DNA from: Tetrahymena thermophila SB210
Taxonomy: Eukaryota > Ciliophora > Oligohymenophorea > Hymenostomatida > Tetrahymenidae
Reading direction: 5' to 3'
DNA length: 64,000 nucleotides
Assembly (NCBI RefSeq): GCF_000189635.1
Contig: NW_002476188.1
Span: forward strand, 186,001-250,000
The notes under the pieces are model-generated. The model searched no databases and was not told the DNA's origin. It worked only from the letters and a program-made list of their open reading frames with translations. Shown here in pieces: positions 27,881-40,276 of the stretch. The first letter of the stretch is position 1. The number at the start of each line of letters is the position of its first letter. Both the position numbers and the translations under genes were made by a program.

Positions 27881-28551
27881 AAGCTTGGTTTTAATTATAA
27901 ATTATAATAGATTTGGTATGATTATTTATTGTATTAAATTTACCTTTTACTAAATACTTATTTTTATGTTATTTTATATCTGTAATAAAGTTTCAAACTA
28001 TTTTCAAATTTAATAAATAAATAAATAAAAAAGTTGCAAAATACCTTCATTTTTTCATTCAAAAAATCAAAATCTATTATTTCTTGTTATAGATTTAATT
28101 GTGGATAGTTAGAAATGGCTTTAATTTACTAAGCATATAAACGAAGCAATATATAAATTATTTATTACTATTGTTGAAAATAGCTTCGGTTTTTTTTACG
28201 TAAAAACCCAAACAACTTTTGAAAAAAATTTGAATAATGATTTGATTTTCGAAAGGAATTAATTGAAAATAATTTTTTTTATTTTTGCTAATTTTGCTAT
28301 TTTAGGAATAAAATCAATTTATTTTATTCAAATAGTTATTTTTTTATGTTCAAATTTTTAAATAAAATAAAAATTTTATTCATTTTCATCCTTATTCATT
28401 ATGAATAAACAGATAAAAATAAAAATTAGATGTGCTATTCACTGAGCAAATTTTAATAAAATTTATATTTAAATATAAAAAATATTTAAAAATTGAGCAT
28501 TAATTAATGAGAATTTACAATATTACATATATCTAAAAAATATTGAACTAT
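27881..28551. other. Spacer between convergent genes
   Basis: A+T-rich DNA between the stop of transporter copy 1 (+) and the stop of the LRR gene (-). It contains an AATAAATAAATAAAT run near 28012 and runs of T. No gene was seen. Confidence 0.55.
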
Positions 28552-29676
28552 TCATTTAAATATAACTACCCTTTACAACTTTCTCATAATTCTAGGTGCT
28601 ATTTATTTTTTGAATTAAAGATTGAATTTGAAAAAATACAATTATTTTATATTTTTGATGAGATCAATAAATTAATTTAATGCTTAAATTCTTCCATTAT
28701 CTTAGTTGATATTCTCTTCTTCTTCATCATCAAAAATAAGATCAATATCCAAAATTTTAATAAATAATAGACCTTCTAAGCACTATCCTAGATAAGTTAT
28801 TTAGCTAAAATTAATTTAATTAGAATATCCTATCTTAATTTAAAGCTAAGTTAGCTACTTGTTATACTTTATTCCTTCACATATTGATTAAAATCCTTAG
28901 TTAAGAATATTGTTGGATTCTAGAACAAGTTTTAATTTTTTCAAAATTCCATTCTCTTTTATACCTTTTGCTATGCCTTAAGCTCCTTTGGATTATATAT
29001 TATTATCACATATTATGCACTCTAAAATTTCAAGCTTTTTTAAGCTTAAAAAACAATTTCCTAAAGCTAAAGCTCCTTGTATAAATATGTAATTATCATT
29101 TCCTATCTAAATATGAAGTTAAATTAAATTGTAAAGTTTGCTAATACTTTCTAACAAGGATTTAGAACCTTCTTATCCAATTTCATTATATTCAATAATT
29201 ACTTACAATTTTGTTAAATTGAGTAAATTTTTTAATCCAAATCCCAAACCTATTGCTCCACTTGACTTAATATTGTTAAAGCTTCTAATTATCACTGATA
29301 AATCTACTAAATTACTTAAATGAGCTAATCCCTTTCCTAATTCGATTGCTCCTTCTTCTCTTATAAAGTTAAATTCTATTGATATATGAAGTCTTTTAAG
29401 CTTTTATAAATAAAGAAAACTTTTAGCTATAAATTCCATGCCTTCTGAATAAATTTGATTTCCACTCTTTAAATCTATACTTAAATCTTCTAAACTAGTA
29501 AAAAGCTGCAAACCATCTGATATTATTTTAGACCCGTGCACTCCTATTTTCTTTTGATAGCCAATCTTAAAGGACAAAGACTTTTGATAAGAAAAGCAAT
29601 CTATCGAGTTCTTCAAATTACTTGAATTTTGTTCCTCACTTAAAAGTTAATAAAATTTTTAAAAGCTTTAAATCAT
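28552..29676 (-). CDS. Leucine-rich-repeat protein, ribonuclease-inhibitor-like
   Basis: One exon of 374 aa, ending in TGA. From about residue 60 the protein is built of repeats of roughly 28-35 residues of the type LxxLxIxI..NxIxxxGAxxLGxGLxxLxNL. Clear copies include FNNIKSSGAIGLGFGLKNL, YNEIGQEGSKSLLESISKL and NNIQSKGAQGIAKGIKENG. This is the alternating helix/strand LRR class seen in ribonuclease inhibitor and in many ciliate LRR proteins. Such folds bind proteins; the partner is unknown. No kinase, F-box or membrane segment is visible. The start at 29676 is chosen because an in-frame TGA lies nine bases before it; an upstream ATG near 29790 could join through an intron, but I could not build one with confidence. 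It lies antisense within the transporter array and is unrelated to it. Confidence 0.8.
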
Positions 29677-31605
29677 TTTAATTCAAAATGTGTTTTAATT
29701 TTGAAAAACAATTCCTTCTGTTTTAAATATAAAATGTTTTAGATCAGTTTCTTTTTTAATATTAATTTTTTCTGTAAATTTATATTTATTCATTTATAAA
29801 TAAATTATTTCAATTTTAAAACATCAAGCTTTATTGAAGTATTTTTAATACTCTTTAAAAATAATTTTATTCACAAATGGAATTTAAATTTAATATTGAA
29901 AATTATTATTTTAACTTTTTAAAAAAAAAAATTCAATTTTAACAATGAAAGTGAATCATAAATAATTAAATTCTAAAATTAAACCTTAACAACTAAAATT
30001 AATGTGATATGATGAGAATTATCTAGCAGAACCTACACAATAAATAGATACTTTGAATGTTTTTTATTGATCCTAAAAAATAAAAATTATCAACTGGATT
30101 AAAATTTTTCTTTTGTGTTAATGATTGATTGATGATCTGCAAGAAAGTATAAACTTAAAATCCTTAATTATGATAAAGTAAAAATATTGTTAATAATAAA
30201 TATCTAATTGAAAAAAAATAAAATCACTTAAAATAAAATTAAGTATTTATTTTTAAATATTTTTATTAAAAATTATATTAAGAGATTTATTTTGAGAGAT
30301 TTTTATTTAATTTTCATCATTTTATTAAATTTAAGAAGAGTTAATGAAATTTATTTATTGTTTTAAGAAAATATTTTAAAAATTTATTATCTTTAAAGAT
30401 TTTAATTCTTTTAAATAATTTGGAAAAATATTTAGAATTTCAAGTTTTGAAAAATTGAAATAAAATATATTTGTATTTAATTATTTAAATTAGTTTAATA
30501 AAATAAAGAGTTATTTCAACAAAAAAAATTGCTAAATAAACAATAAAAAACAAAATTTTTTGATATCTTTGTGAATTATGTAAATATCAAAGCCATTTAA
30601 TAGCATAAATATGTATTTATTTACAATTTATAATTCATAAATAATGAAAATATGAAATTTAAAATGAGTAAATTATTCAAAGTAACTATGTAAGATTTGT
30701 TTACTTATTCTTTTATAAGAATAATAATATTTCCAAAATTAGATTTTGAATATTAAAAATCTATCTATACAAAGGAAGTATTTGATGATAATAAATAGAT
30801 ATTTAAACATTTTGATTAACATATGTGTGCATTAATTAACTAGTTTCGGAAATTATAAGAAATCAAAAAAGAAAATTACTAGAAACTATCTTGATATCTT
30901 TTGAAAGAAAATCTAGAAGTAAATTATGGAGCTAGTTAGCTAAGGTTTAGCAACTAAATATTTTTGTATTTTTATGGCAATATCATAACAACATGCAATT
31001 ATCTAATATTCAGACTAAAATTTTTGTGAAAAATGTAACAAAAATAAAAGAGGATTAATTATAAATTGCTATTATCAAATTTATTTTGTTTATATTTTAT
31101 TTTGTTTCTTTTTTGTATTTTAATATCTAGAAGAATCCTTTAAGAGATAAATGAGTGGTATAACAAAATTATGTAAATTTGTAAGCCAAAATATATGAAT
31201 GTTCTACTTTAACAGGATTTTTTATAATATTTTAGTTTTGTTTTAAATTTTACGACAACTTAGTTATACTGCATTGTAAAATAATCGATGCAAGCTAAAT
31301 ATTGCTAAGTTTAAATTACATTCTCGAATACGTCATAGGAAAAGTAAAATCTATGTAATCAGACAGGAAGGTTAAAATATTAGTTAAGTCAATGCAATTA
31401 ATAAATAATCTGTACTACAAATAGTAAAATTATGTCATTTAATTATAATAAAGAATATCTTAATACGTAATTCAATCGGATTGATGGATATTTTCACCAA
31501 AATTTTATTCTATTTATTGCTTTAAAGGATTAACTTGGCATCGAACGCTTTGATAAATAATATTATATTTTATAAAAAATACAAAAACTTAACTAACTAT
31601 TTAAT
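29677..31605. other. Spacer with one doubtful open frame
   Basis: Intergenic DNA with the divergent LRR gene (-) and transporter copy 2 (+) at its ends. A frame starting at 30664 gives about 77 codons to a TGA and stays open in the same frame for a further 50 or so codons after it. Its composition is slightly less A/T-biased than the flanks. This may be a decayed gene or chance. The rest is plain A+T-rich sequence. Confidence 0.45.
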
Positions 31606-33217
31606 ATGGTCTCTCTCAGTATTCCTAATCCTTTAAATAAACTTTCTTTTAAGACGAGAGGCTATATTGCTTTGGCCTCTTCTTTTTTTTAGCACCTCAT
31701 CCTTGGCTCTTATTATGTATGGGGAGGTATTCTTACTTATGTCACTTCTAGTCTAAGACACGATGGCTAATCATACACAAAGTAAGATGTTGCAATGCTT
31801 GCTCCTTTTGTGACTCTTTCTCTTAACATAGGTACTCCTTTTGGACCTATTTTAGCAAATAAAATAGGATTCAGACCTCTCATGTTCATTAATTCTACTT
31901 TGATGGGGTTAAGTGTGATTGCGAGTTCATACTTTGTCAACAATTTTCCTGCTTTCGTTATATTATACGGAGTCTTATTTGGTTTACTTTCAGGTGCTCT
32001 ATATATGGTTCCTTTCAACACATGTTACTTGTAAAAAATATAATTTTTAAATTTTAATTTTTTCATATAAAATCTTAAATTATAGGTACTACCCAAACAG
32101 AAAAGGTCTAGTAGGAGGAGTTATTACAGCAGGATATGCTCTTGGATCAACTGCTTTGATATGGGTTATGTTTGCATTGATTAACCCAGAAAACGAGAAA
32201 CCATCAGTCAAAATAGATGGTGATACTTATTTCAGTGCAGAAATTTGTGATAGACTTCCTTTCGCATTAAGAATTTTAGGAATAATTTAAATTTTCAGTT
32301 TCTACATAAGCACTCTTTTTCACCAAAGACCAAGTAAAGAAGAAATTTAGGGAATCATGAATTAATCAAGTCCTAGTACAGCTCCTTACTTATAACCTAA
32401 ATACTCTGTAGCAACTTAAAATGGATTACCTACTTAAAATTAACTTAATAAACAAGAATCTGAAGCTACCAAATTAAATCAATTACAAACAGAAGTTAAT
32501 CCTACTAGCAATATTATTTCTACAGATATCCTTTAGGAATAATAATTGGTTATTCCTGAATCCTATTATGAATATGATACAATAAAAGAGTGTTTAAAAA
32601 CTAAATTTATATATATGAGCATATTCTTGGCAGCCATGTTTACAGTCTACGGGTCAATAATTACTTCCAATTATAAAATTTTAGGTGAAAAATCATCTTA
32701 CAGTGACTCTTTTTTAAATGCCGCAGGCACAACTGGATGTGTAGTTAACTGCATTTCAAGAATCTTTTGGGGTAATCTTTTTGAAAAATATACTCTTCGC
32801 AGAATAGCTACTGTAAATCTTTCTTTCTAGATTTTGTTGAGTGTTACTTTCTATTGGTGCTCAAAAGTAGAACCTTTATTTTTCATATAAATTATTCTAG
32901 CTTTCTTTGCTTTGGGAGGCTGGCTATCTATGCTACCTGCTTAGATCGTTAGAGTTTATGGAAGAAAAATAGGAACAACAATTTATAGCGTAACATTTGT
33001 TGGATTCTCAATTGCGTCCTTTTCAGCTTTCTTTATCTTAAAATCTGCCTCCAAATCAGTAGGATTCGCGTATATGTTTTATATTTTCACAGGAATATAG
33101 ACATTAGCTTTAATTATAGTTTAATTTATTGATTTTAACGTTAAATACAGGAAAAAACAATTAAGTTAAGAAATATTAAACTAGTTTTAATAAAAATAAA
33201 AAGAAGTAAAAATATGA
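31606..33217 (+). CDS. OFA/monocarboxylate-type MFS transporter, array copy 2
   Basis: Exons 31606-32030 and 32086-33217 give 518 aa. The intron, only 55 bases, is the shortest in the array and sits at the same codon and phase as in copies 1 and 3-5. The first helix reads QHLILGSYYVWGGI, so the usual G-T-F is G-S-Y. The NKIGF loop, LYGVLFGLLSGALYMVPFN and YYPNRKGLVGGVITAGYALG follow in family order. The central loop (about residues 220-310) is rich in P, T, S, N and Gln rather than charged residues. The second half has SNYKILGEKSSYSDSFLNAAG and SRIFWGNLFEKY. The C-terminal tail ends in a Gln/Lys-rich stretch, mostly TAA codons. An antisense frame at 31767-32021 is a shadow. Substrate unknown. 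Confidence 0.9.
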
Positions 33218-36200
33218 AATTTAAACTGAATTTAAATATATTTATTTCTTTATTTATTTTGGTTGTTTACATTTCATCTATTTATCTAAATGCTAAATAA
33301 AGCATTTAATAATTAATTTATTAATAAAATATATAATAATGTTTAACGAGGGTTACAAAATAAATATATATAAAATGTATTGCTCATAAAAATATATTTT
33401 GAGTAAATATTTTATAATTACTTTTTTCTAGTATCAGGTTGGAAGCCTGTTTTAAAACCTTTATTTTATTTCTTTTAAATTTTTTTATTTATTAAATAAT
33501 ATTTATTGTCCTACTAAATATATTTATTTATTTCTTACTCACATAATATTTATCAGAGAATAGCTGCATAAATTTAAAATTGATTATAAAAAAACAGATA
33601 GATTTAAATACTTTTGAGTACTAACGCAAGATGTTAGGTATGAAACATGTAAAATAATTGAAAAATATAATTTGAAATCGTTTAATTTTATAAAATAATA
33701 ATTTAGCTTATTAATTTTAAATTTTAATATCAAAAATTTAATTTACAAATTGCAATAATAATTAAAAGTAAATTAATTTTCATAATATTTAAAATTTAAT
33801 TTAGATTTCTCTTGATATGCAAATCATTCAAAAGTATTCACAATTTTATCGATGCAAATTATAATTAATTTATCATAAATGTATACTAATTCTTTTAAAA
33901 ATATTTTTATAGAAAAAGTTGTCTAATCAAATTTCAAGCATAAAAAATATAGGGGAATAAGTTTTTAAATCATTTTAATAAAAATAGATGCTTAAGAAAT
34001 ATATTTAGTATTTTAAAATAATATAATAAATATTTTCGAACTATTTTAAGTAGACAATTTTACCTTAATTTACTCAAGATATCTAATAAAAAATAAATTT
34101 AATTATTTTTTACTCTTTTATATTGATTATTCAGCTTTTAAATAAAAAAAGGAGATAATAAATGTTTTTGAATGATTTCTAACATATGAAAGAAATATAA
34201 TTAATTTTAATTCTATGATCAAAAAAATATTTTTTTGTTATTTGATTTAAATGTATTAATGAATTATATTTCATATTTCAATTAGGCTTTAATAAATTCT
34301 TAATTAATGTTATTCAAATATTTAAATTACATATGAAGCGTTTGAAAATTATTTTAATTTATTTTAAGATATTATTACATTTTATAATAAAAATGGTAAG
34401 TATTAAACATTTTTAATTCGTTTTTAGAAAGTTATTTAAAAATAAACTTCAATAATTTTCAAATTAGGATAATGTACTTAGAATGTGGTCATAAACTTTT
34501 TTAATATTAAAAATAATCTGTAATAAAAATTTTTGATATTTTTCACTCTAATACAATTTGTTTTTTGTGTTAGAAATAGAAATCAAAAATGGTTTTTATG
34601 ATTTTTAATAGAAGACGCTGGAAAAATACCGTTATAAATCAGGTAGTAATATTTGCTTTTGAGTTATTTTCATTAAAATTTACTAAATTAATATTTTATA
34701 TCTTTTATAAATTCAATTATATTTTTGAAGGTTTTTGTATGAAAAAATATAATAATATTTCTTATTAAACATATGAAGGAATCTATTAACAATTTTAAAT
34801 AAATTTCATTCAAAAATACTCATTACCTTTATTTATTGAGTAAAATAAATTTAATTTAAATTACATTTAAAAATGTTTAGAATTATTTTTCTTTTAAAAA
34901 ATATTAAAAAGTTAAAAATTTTGAAAAGTTATTTTTTAAAAGATGTTTTTAAATTATCTTTTATATTTAAAATAAGTAATATTAAATATATTTTAAGTTG
35001 TTTTTATTCAAAATATTGATAGATTATTTTATATGTTATAAATAGAAGTAGTAAATATTATTTCATTACTTGAATTAAAAGATGCTAATGATATCTTTAT
35101 ATTTAAAGTATGAAATAATAATCTATTTTTAATGAATTTCATTATTAGATACTCCTCAATCAATTAATTTTTTTTAAGATAGGGAACTGTAAAATTTGTG
35201 AATAAATTTAATAAGAAAACTATTATGCATTATCTTTTGCACTGTGTGCATTAAATATATTTGAATAAACTCTATGAGATTATGCTCATAAATTATATTT
35301 TGTAAAAATGAAAATATGATGCTACTTTCATATTCTTATAGTAAAATTTAAGCAAAATATTACAGTAACTAAATAAAAATAAGACAAGTATATGCATTAT
35401 TTAATAAAATAAAACAAGTAAATTAGAATTAAAACAAACAATTTAATATTTAAAAAATATTCTTTTTTAAAGTACTATCATTCATTTATTAAGGTCGCAA
35501 ATAAATAATCTAGTTTTAAAGAATATTCTTTCTTTTAATTTGAAAAAACCTAAATTTAATACAAAAGTTTTTTCATTTAATAGATCTATAAAATAAGATT
35601 TAAAATATTTAAAAATATTAAATCTAAAATCAACATCCATTTACTGATATATTTTTCCCTTCTTTCCCTTAATTTATTTATTGATTGTTGATTCATATTT
35701 AAATTAAAATTTTGGAAAAAAATGTACACTTTTAATGAATGTGTATTAACAATAATTGAAATGCTAAAGAAGGATATCTTTCATACTTACTAATCAAGTA
35801 TATATACATGAATAAAATGAACCTATTATGGTTAAGCTGATCACTATTTGAGGTAATAATAGAAAATTTTTTTTTTTAGTAAAGCATTTTATAAAATTTA
35901 CTTTTCTGATTTGGTTTTTGTAAAAACAATAATGGTCTTTAGCAAATTTTTTTTGTTTATACTATTTTTTGAACAGAAATGTAAATAACTATGATTATAT
36001 TTGTGTGTTTAAGAGCAAAAATAATAGCAGAAATAAACACAAGCGTTTGAATTTAAAACTATTTTTTACAGGTGAAAATTTAAAAAAAGTAAAAGATGAT
36101 CGATTTTTGGTTGTTCTGATAAGTGTTATTATTGTTAGATGATTAGTTACTATTCTTATTAAATTTGTGTATAATTTGGATAATTCTGTAGCTTACAGAG

Positions 36201-38259
36201 TGAAAACTGATATATTTAATAAATTTGAAATCTGATAAAATCAACTATTTTGAATATCCCTTAAATTTTTTAAAGACCATGTAATCTAAAAATAATAAAT
36301 ATACTTTGTTAATCAAATGAAATTGGAGGCATTAATGTATTTTTATGAATTTAAAATTTGTAATTAAAAAGAAATGTATGAAATTGGTTTATAGTTTATA
36401 ATTTTGGAGAAGTAAATTGAGCAATATTTAAGTGTAATTATAAATTATAAACAACAGGATAGCCAGAATTATAAAAAGAAAACTCTTGAAAATTCTTAGC
36501 TATAATAGCTTTAAAGAAGTAATAAATATTTTTTATAATAGCTTTATTGTCAGGAAAAGCAAAAAATTTGAATTCTAATTTATTATATTATAAAATTCTT
36601 TTCTAACGCACTAAAATATCGTCAGTATTTTAGTTTTATTCTAAAAGGTGACTTCCAAAGGTTAATAATGTTGTAATTAAACAAGTTAGAAAAAAAATAA
36701 TAATTCTTTTTGATTATGCGAAGAAGTCACAAGCTGTATGTGTGTAAATCATTTGAAACTTAGATGCAAAAATTGACTTAATTTGAATAAAAAGTCTTTG
36801 CACCGTTAACAACCAGATATTATTTCTTTTCTATGCTTTTTATTAATTGGATATAGTTTTGAGTTGCTATTGGCATCATTTAAAGAAAAATGACTTTTGA
36901 AATAAATTAATATGAATGATTCCCAAGAAATTCCAATATTAATTGGATGAAAATGAGATTATGTGGCGCGCGAAGCTGTGGAATTATTTACTCATAAAAA
37001 AAAATGCAATTAAAATAACTAATAATAGAAATGAAAATGACTAATCAAAAAATCTTTTGAGTGGGTGGCAGCAATAAATAAATAAATAAATAAATGATGA
37101 AGACTTCTAGTAGGAAAAAGATAATAAGTTTTGATTATGTTTTATTAAGAAGTAGAAATATTCAAAATCAAATAGTATAATTAAGAATTTTTAATTAAAT
37201 ATAAGGACAATCTGTTAATAATTACTAGAAGAATACTACCGACTTGATGATAGACTTAAATATAGTCATATCAATCTAACTATCTAGCTAAAAAAGTATA
37301 TAAATGATTCATTAGAACCTTTTCATTTTCCTTAATTATTAAAAACATAGATTTTAGCAGGCTTAACTCTTAGTTATACTCTTGTTTTATGCCGAATATT
37401 ACTAAATATTAATTGGAGTGTTACTGAATTCATGTTCTTTATATTGTATTCCATGCAGGCTCAGGTACACATTTCAATCTTATAAAAATTAACTTTTTAA
37501 ATACAATGAATTAAATTATTATTTTTGTAAGCCCGAAAAATTATATTTAGTTAAGAAAACCATCTAATTATGCTCTTCGATTAATTCATGTTCTTCGAGT
37601 TATTTGAAAACCAACGAAGCATGTTGACGTCAGGATATTCATAAATAGGCTATTTGCGACTTACAAATAATTAACTTACAACGCTTAAACATTGGTTTTA
37701 TAAATAAGGGTCAAAACTTACAAAATAGCCATCCAATTAGCTAGATGTTTTTTAAAAAATAAATTTACTCAAACAAAGTGCTTATTTATCAACAAGCAGA
37801 GCAGGTATGCAACAGTTAAGTGAAAAAAGCCGGATTAGAACGAATTTTGTAAAATGTTATATTTTTAAAAAGCATTTTTATATTTTTTGGATTTTTTACT
37901 ATTTTTAGTAAAGGCAAATTACCTAAAGACTAGCTGATTAATTTTTGACTATTACAAATAAGTGATTAATTAGATCAATCAGAATGATCAAAAGTAAAAA
38001 GTAATCGCATTAATTAAAATCACCAAAATAAGATTTTTGAGCTTTTATAAAAATCCTGGTTAATCAAATCTAAAGAACATATATTCTTTTCTAACTAACT
38101 AACTACCTACAAAATCTTAAATCAAAGTTTGCTGAATATAATTAGAGTTTAAATCAACCTAATTAATTTTTTTCTTTAAATTCTGTCTACAAAATCATTT
38201 AGATCATATAAATTAAATAATCAAAAACAATTACTTTAATTATAAAAAAAATAAAAACA
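33218..38259. other. Longest spacer, about 5 kb, mostly featureless
   Basis: Nearly all of it is A/T runs without coding composition. Slightly less A+T-rich patches occur at about 36600-37100, including a GGCGCGCG string near 36964. An open frame at 37094-37627, listed separately, has a start region resembling one upstream of transporter copy 4. I see no RNA gene or mobile-element ends. Confidence 0.5.
37094..37627 (+). other. Possible gene or gene relic upstream of transporter copy 3
   Basis: A TGA-free frame of 177 codons begins with two Met codons and MMKTSS. Its first 20 bases nearly match those of the frame at 42254 (one substitution in ATGATGAAG[A/T]CTTCTAGTA). Both lie 1.0-1.2 kb upstream of the most similar transporter pair and read in the same direction. 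The predicted product has one hydrophobic stretch and a few Cys but no domain I recognise, and the two frames do not align beyond the start. In DNA this A+T-rich a TGA-free run of this length is not rare, so coding status is doubtful. Confidence 0.25.
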
Positions 38260-40276
38260 ATGGCATTTGAAAATCCCTTAAGAAAGCTTTCTTTCGAGAC
38301 TAGAGGCTGGATAACTTTGGCTTCTGGTTTTGCTCTCCACTTCGTTTTAGGTACCTTTTACCTTTGGGGAAGTATCAGTACTTATACTACTTCTTATCTC
38401 CGTCAAGATGGTTAAAACTACACAAAAGAAACTGTAGGAGCTGTTTTCCCTTTCACTTTCCTTGCATTAAATATAGGTACTCCTTTCGGTGTTTACTTAG
38501 CTAGAAAAATAGGATTTAACTTGCAAATTTTCATAGGAAGCATCCTTATTGGACTCTCTACAATTGCTAGTTCTTTTGTCGTCCACATCTTCCCCTTGTT
38601 TGTCCTATTTTACGGATTTATCTTTGGAATTCTAAACGGATTACTCTATATGTTACCATTCAACTCTTGCTACTTGTAAATTTTTATAAAAAACTTTTAC
38701 ATTAAAGCGATTTTTCTAAAAATTTTATCCCTCTAAATGAAAGTTTAATTTTATTGCTTACGCTTTAGCACAATTTAAAGTTAAAAATTTAATAGAATAA
38801 AAATCATTAGGATTAAGATTTTTCTATTAATTAATTAATTAAATTGAAATGCATCACACAAATAGATAGATAGCTTATTCCCACTAGGCAAAATTAATTA
38901 GATAATTTCAAATTAGTTAATTACTGCATATAAAAATTAATCTAATGAATCCCTATCCCATAGCAGCAATAGATAAATAAATAAATATAAGATTTCAATT
39001 ATCGCTTTTATATTTAAAAAACTTTCAAATTTTATAATGATTATAATCTTTTTAAAATAGATATATGCCTCATAGAAAAGGTCTCGTTAGCGGTGTAATT
39101 GTCGGAGGATTTGGATTTGGATCAACTGCATTTATCTGGTTAATTTATTCTATAGTCAATCCCAACAACGAAAAACCCACTGACTTGATTGATGGAGTTA
39201 AGTATTTTTCAAAAGACGTTTGTGATAGATTCCCTGAATCTTTAAGAGTTTTAGGCTTAGTTCAAATTGCAATTGGTGTCATAAGTTGTTTTATTCACAT
39301 TAGACCTACCGAAGAAGAATTAAAGCTTTAAGAAGAAAAGTTGAAAGTGAAAACATTAGAAAAAGCCAATGAACTTGAATTCTGTGAACTCAAAAATTAA
39401 AAAACAGAAAGCAATAATTCAGAAAAGCAAGAATAAGAAAAGGTAGCTTCATCTGATTTAGAAAAAGGAGGCTGCTCAACTGAATAAGAAGCTTTATAGG
39501 TACATACTAGTGCTATAAACAAAGATGCTCGTCCTCATTTCGAATTTTAAGTTGAGCTTACTCAAAACGATCCCAAAATAAATGATTAATAAAAAGATAA
39601 GGTTGAAGATAAGAAAAAGAAAGTTGAAATCTATCACGAATTCCAAACTTTTAAAGATGGTATGCATACTAAATATATTTACATCTCAATCGCATTGGCT
39701 TTGATGTTCACAGTTTATGGAAGTATGATTGTTTCAAATTATAAATTGTATGGTGAATACAACAGTTATGATGATAACTTCCTCAGTACAGTAGGTACAG
39801 TTGGTAGTATATTCAATGGTTTGTCTAGATTATTTTGGGGAGGTATTATGGAAAAACTCAAAATTGAATAGATTATCATTATTAACATAACATTTTAAAT
39901 GGTAGTAAGTTTTACCTTCCGTTGGGCTGCATAGTATGCTGCTTTGTATTTAATCTATATCGTTTTGTCCTATTTCCTCTACGGTGGCTGGTTCTCCATA
40001 TTCCCAACTCTTTCAGCAAGAATTTTTGGTAAAAAGATAGGAACTTAAATTTATGGTATTACCTTCTTGGGTTTTTCTTGCGCTTCTTTCATTTAATACT
40101 TCGTCGTCATGGAAGTTTAAAAAGCTATCGGCTGGGGAAACACTTTTTGGGTTTTTACTGCCGTATAATTGATCGCTTTAATAATTGCATAATTCGTCAG
40201 ATTTAATGCTGAGCCTCCAATTAAAAAAGAGGAAGTTAAATAAATCGAAAATTAGACTGAATAAATATAAGCTTGA
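38260..40276 (+). CDS. OFA/monocarboxylate-type MFS transporter, array copy 3
   Basis: Exons 38260-38675 and 39061-40276 (intron 385 bases) give 543 aa. The N-terminus NPLRKLSFETRGWITL and the post-intron segment YMPHRKGLVSGVIVGGFGFG are almost identical to copy 4, making these two the youngest pair. Helix 1 has HFVLGTFYLWGSISTYTTSY; the RKIGF loop follows. The second half carries SNYKLYGEYNSYDDNFLST, GLSRLFWGGIMEKL and YFLYGGWFSIFPTLSARIFG. The central loop, about residues 215-335, is Lys/Glu-rich and ends in a conserved YHEFQTFKDG entry to helix 7. Short C-terminal tail rich in Lys, Glu and Gln. A plasma- or organelle-membrane carrier of small organic anions is the family expectation; nothing here fixes substrate. 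Confidence 0.92.

Noticed and set aside
25930-33217. Many apparent internal stops (TAA/TAG) suggesting transporter pseudogenes
   Set aside because: The stops fall at Gln positions, vary between paralogs and occur in all genes of the window, which fits ciliate code 6; real ends are TGA.
36955-37090. GGCGCGCG string and GTGGGTGGCAGC patch as a possible RNA gene
   Set aside because: No cloverleaf, box elements or stable stem could be drawn, and the region is isolated.
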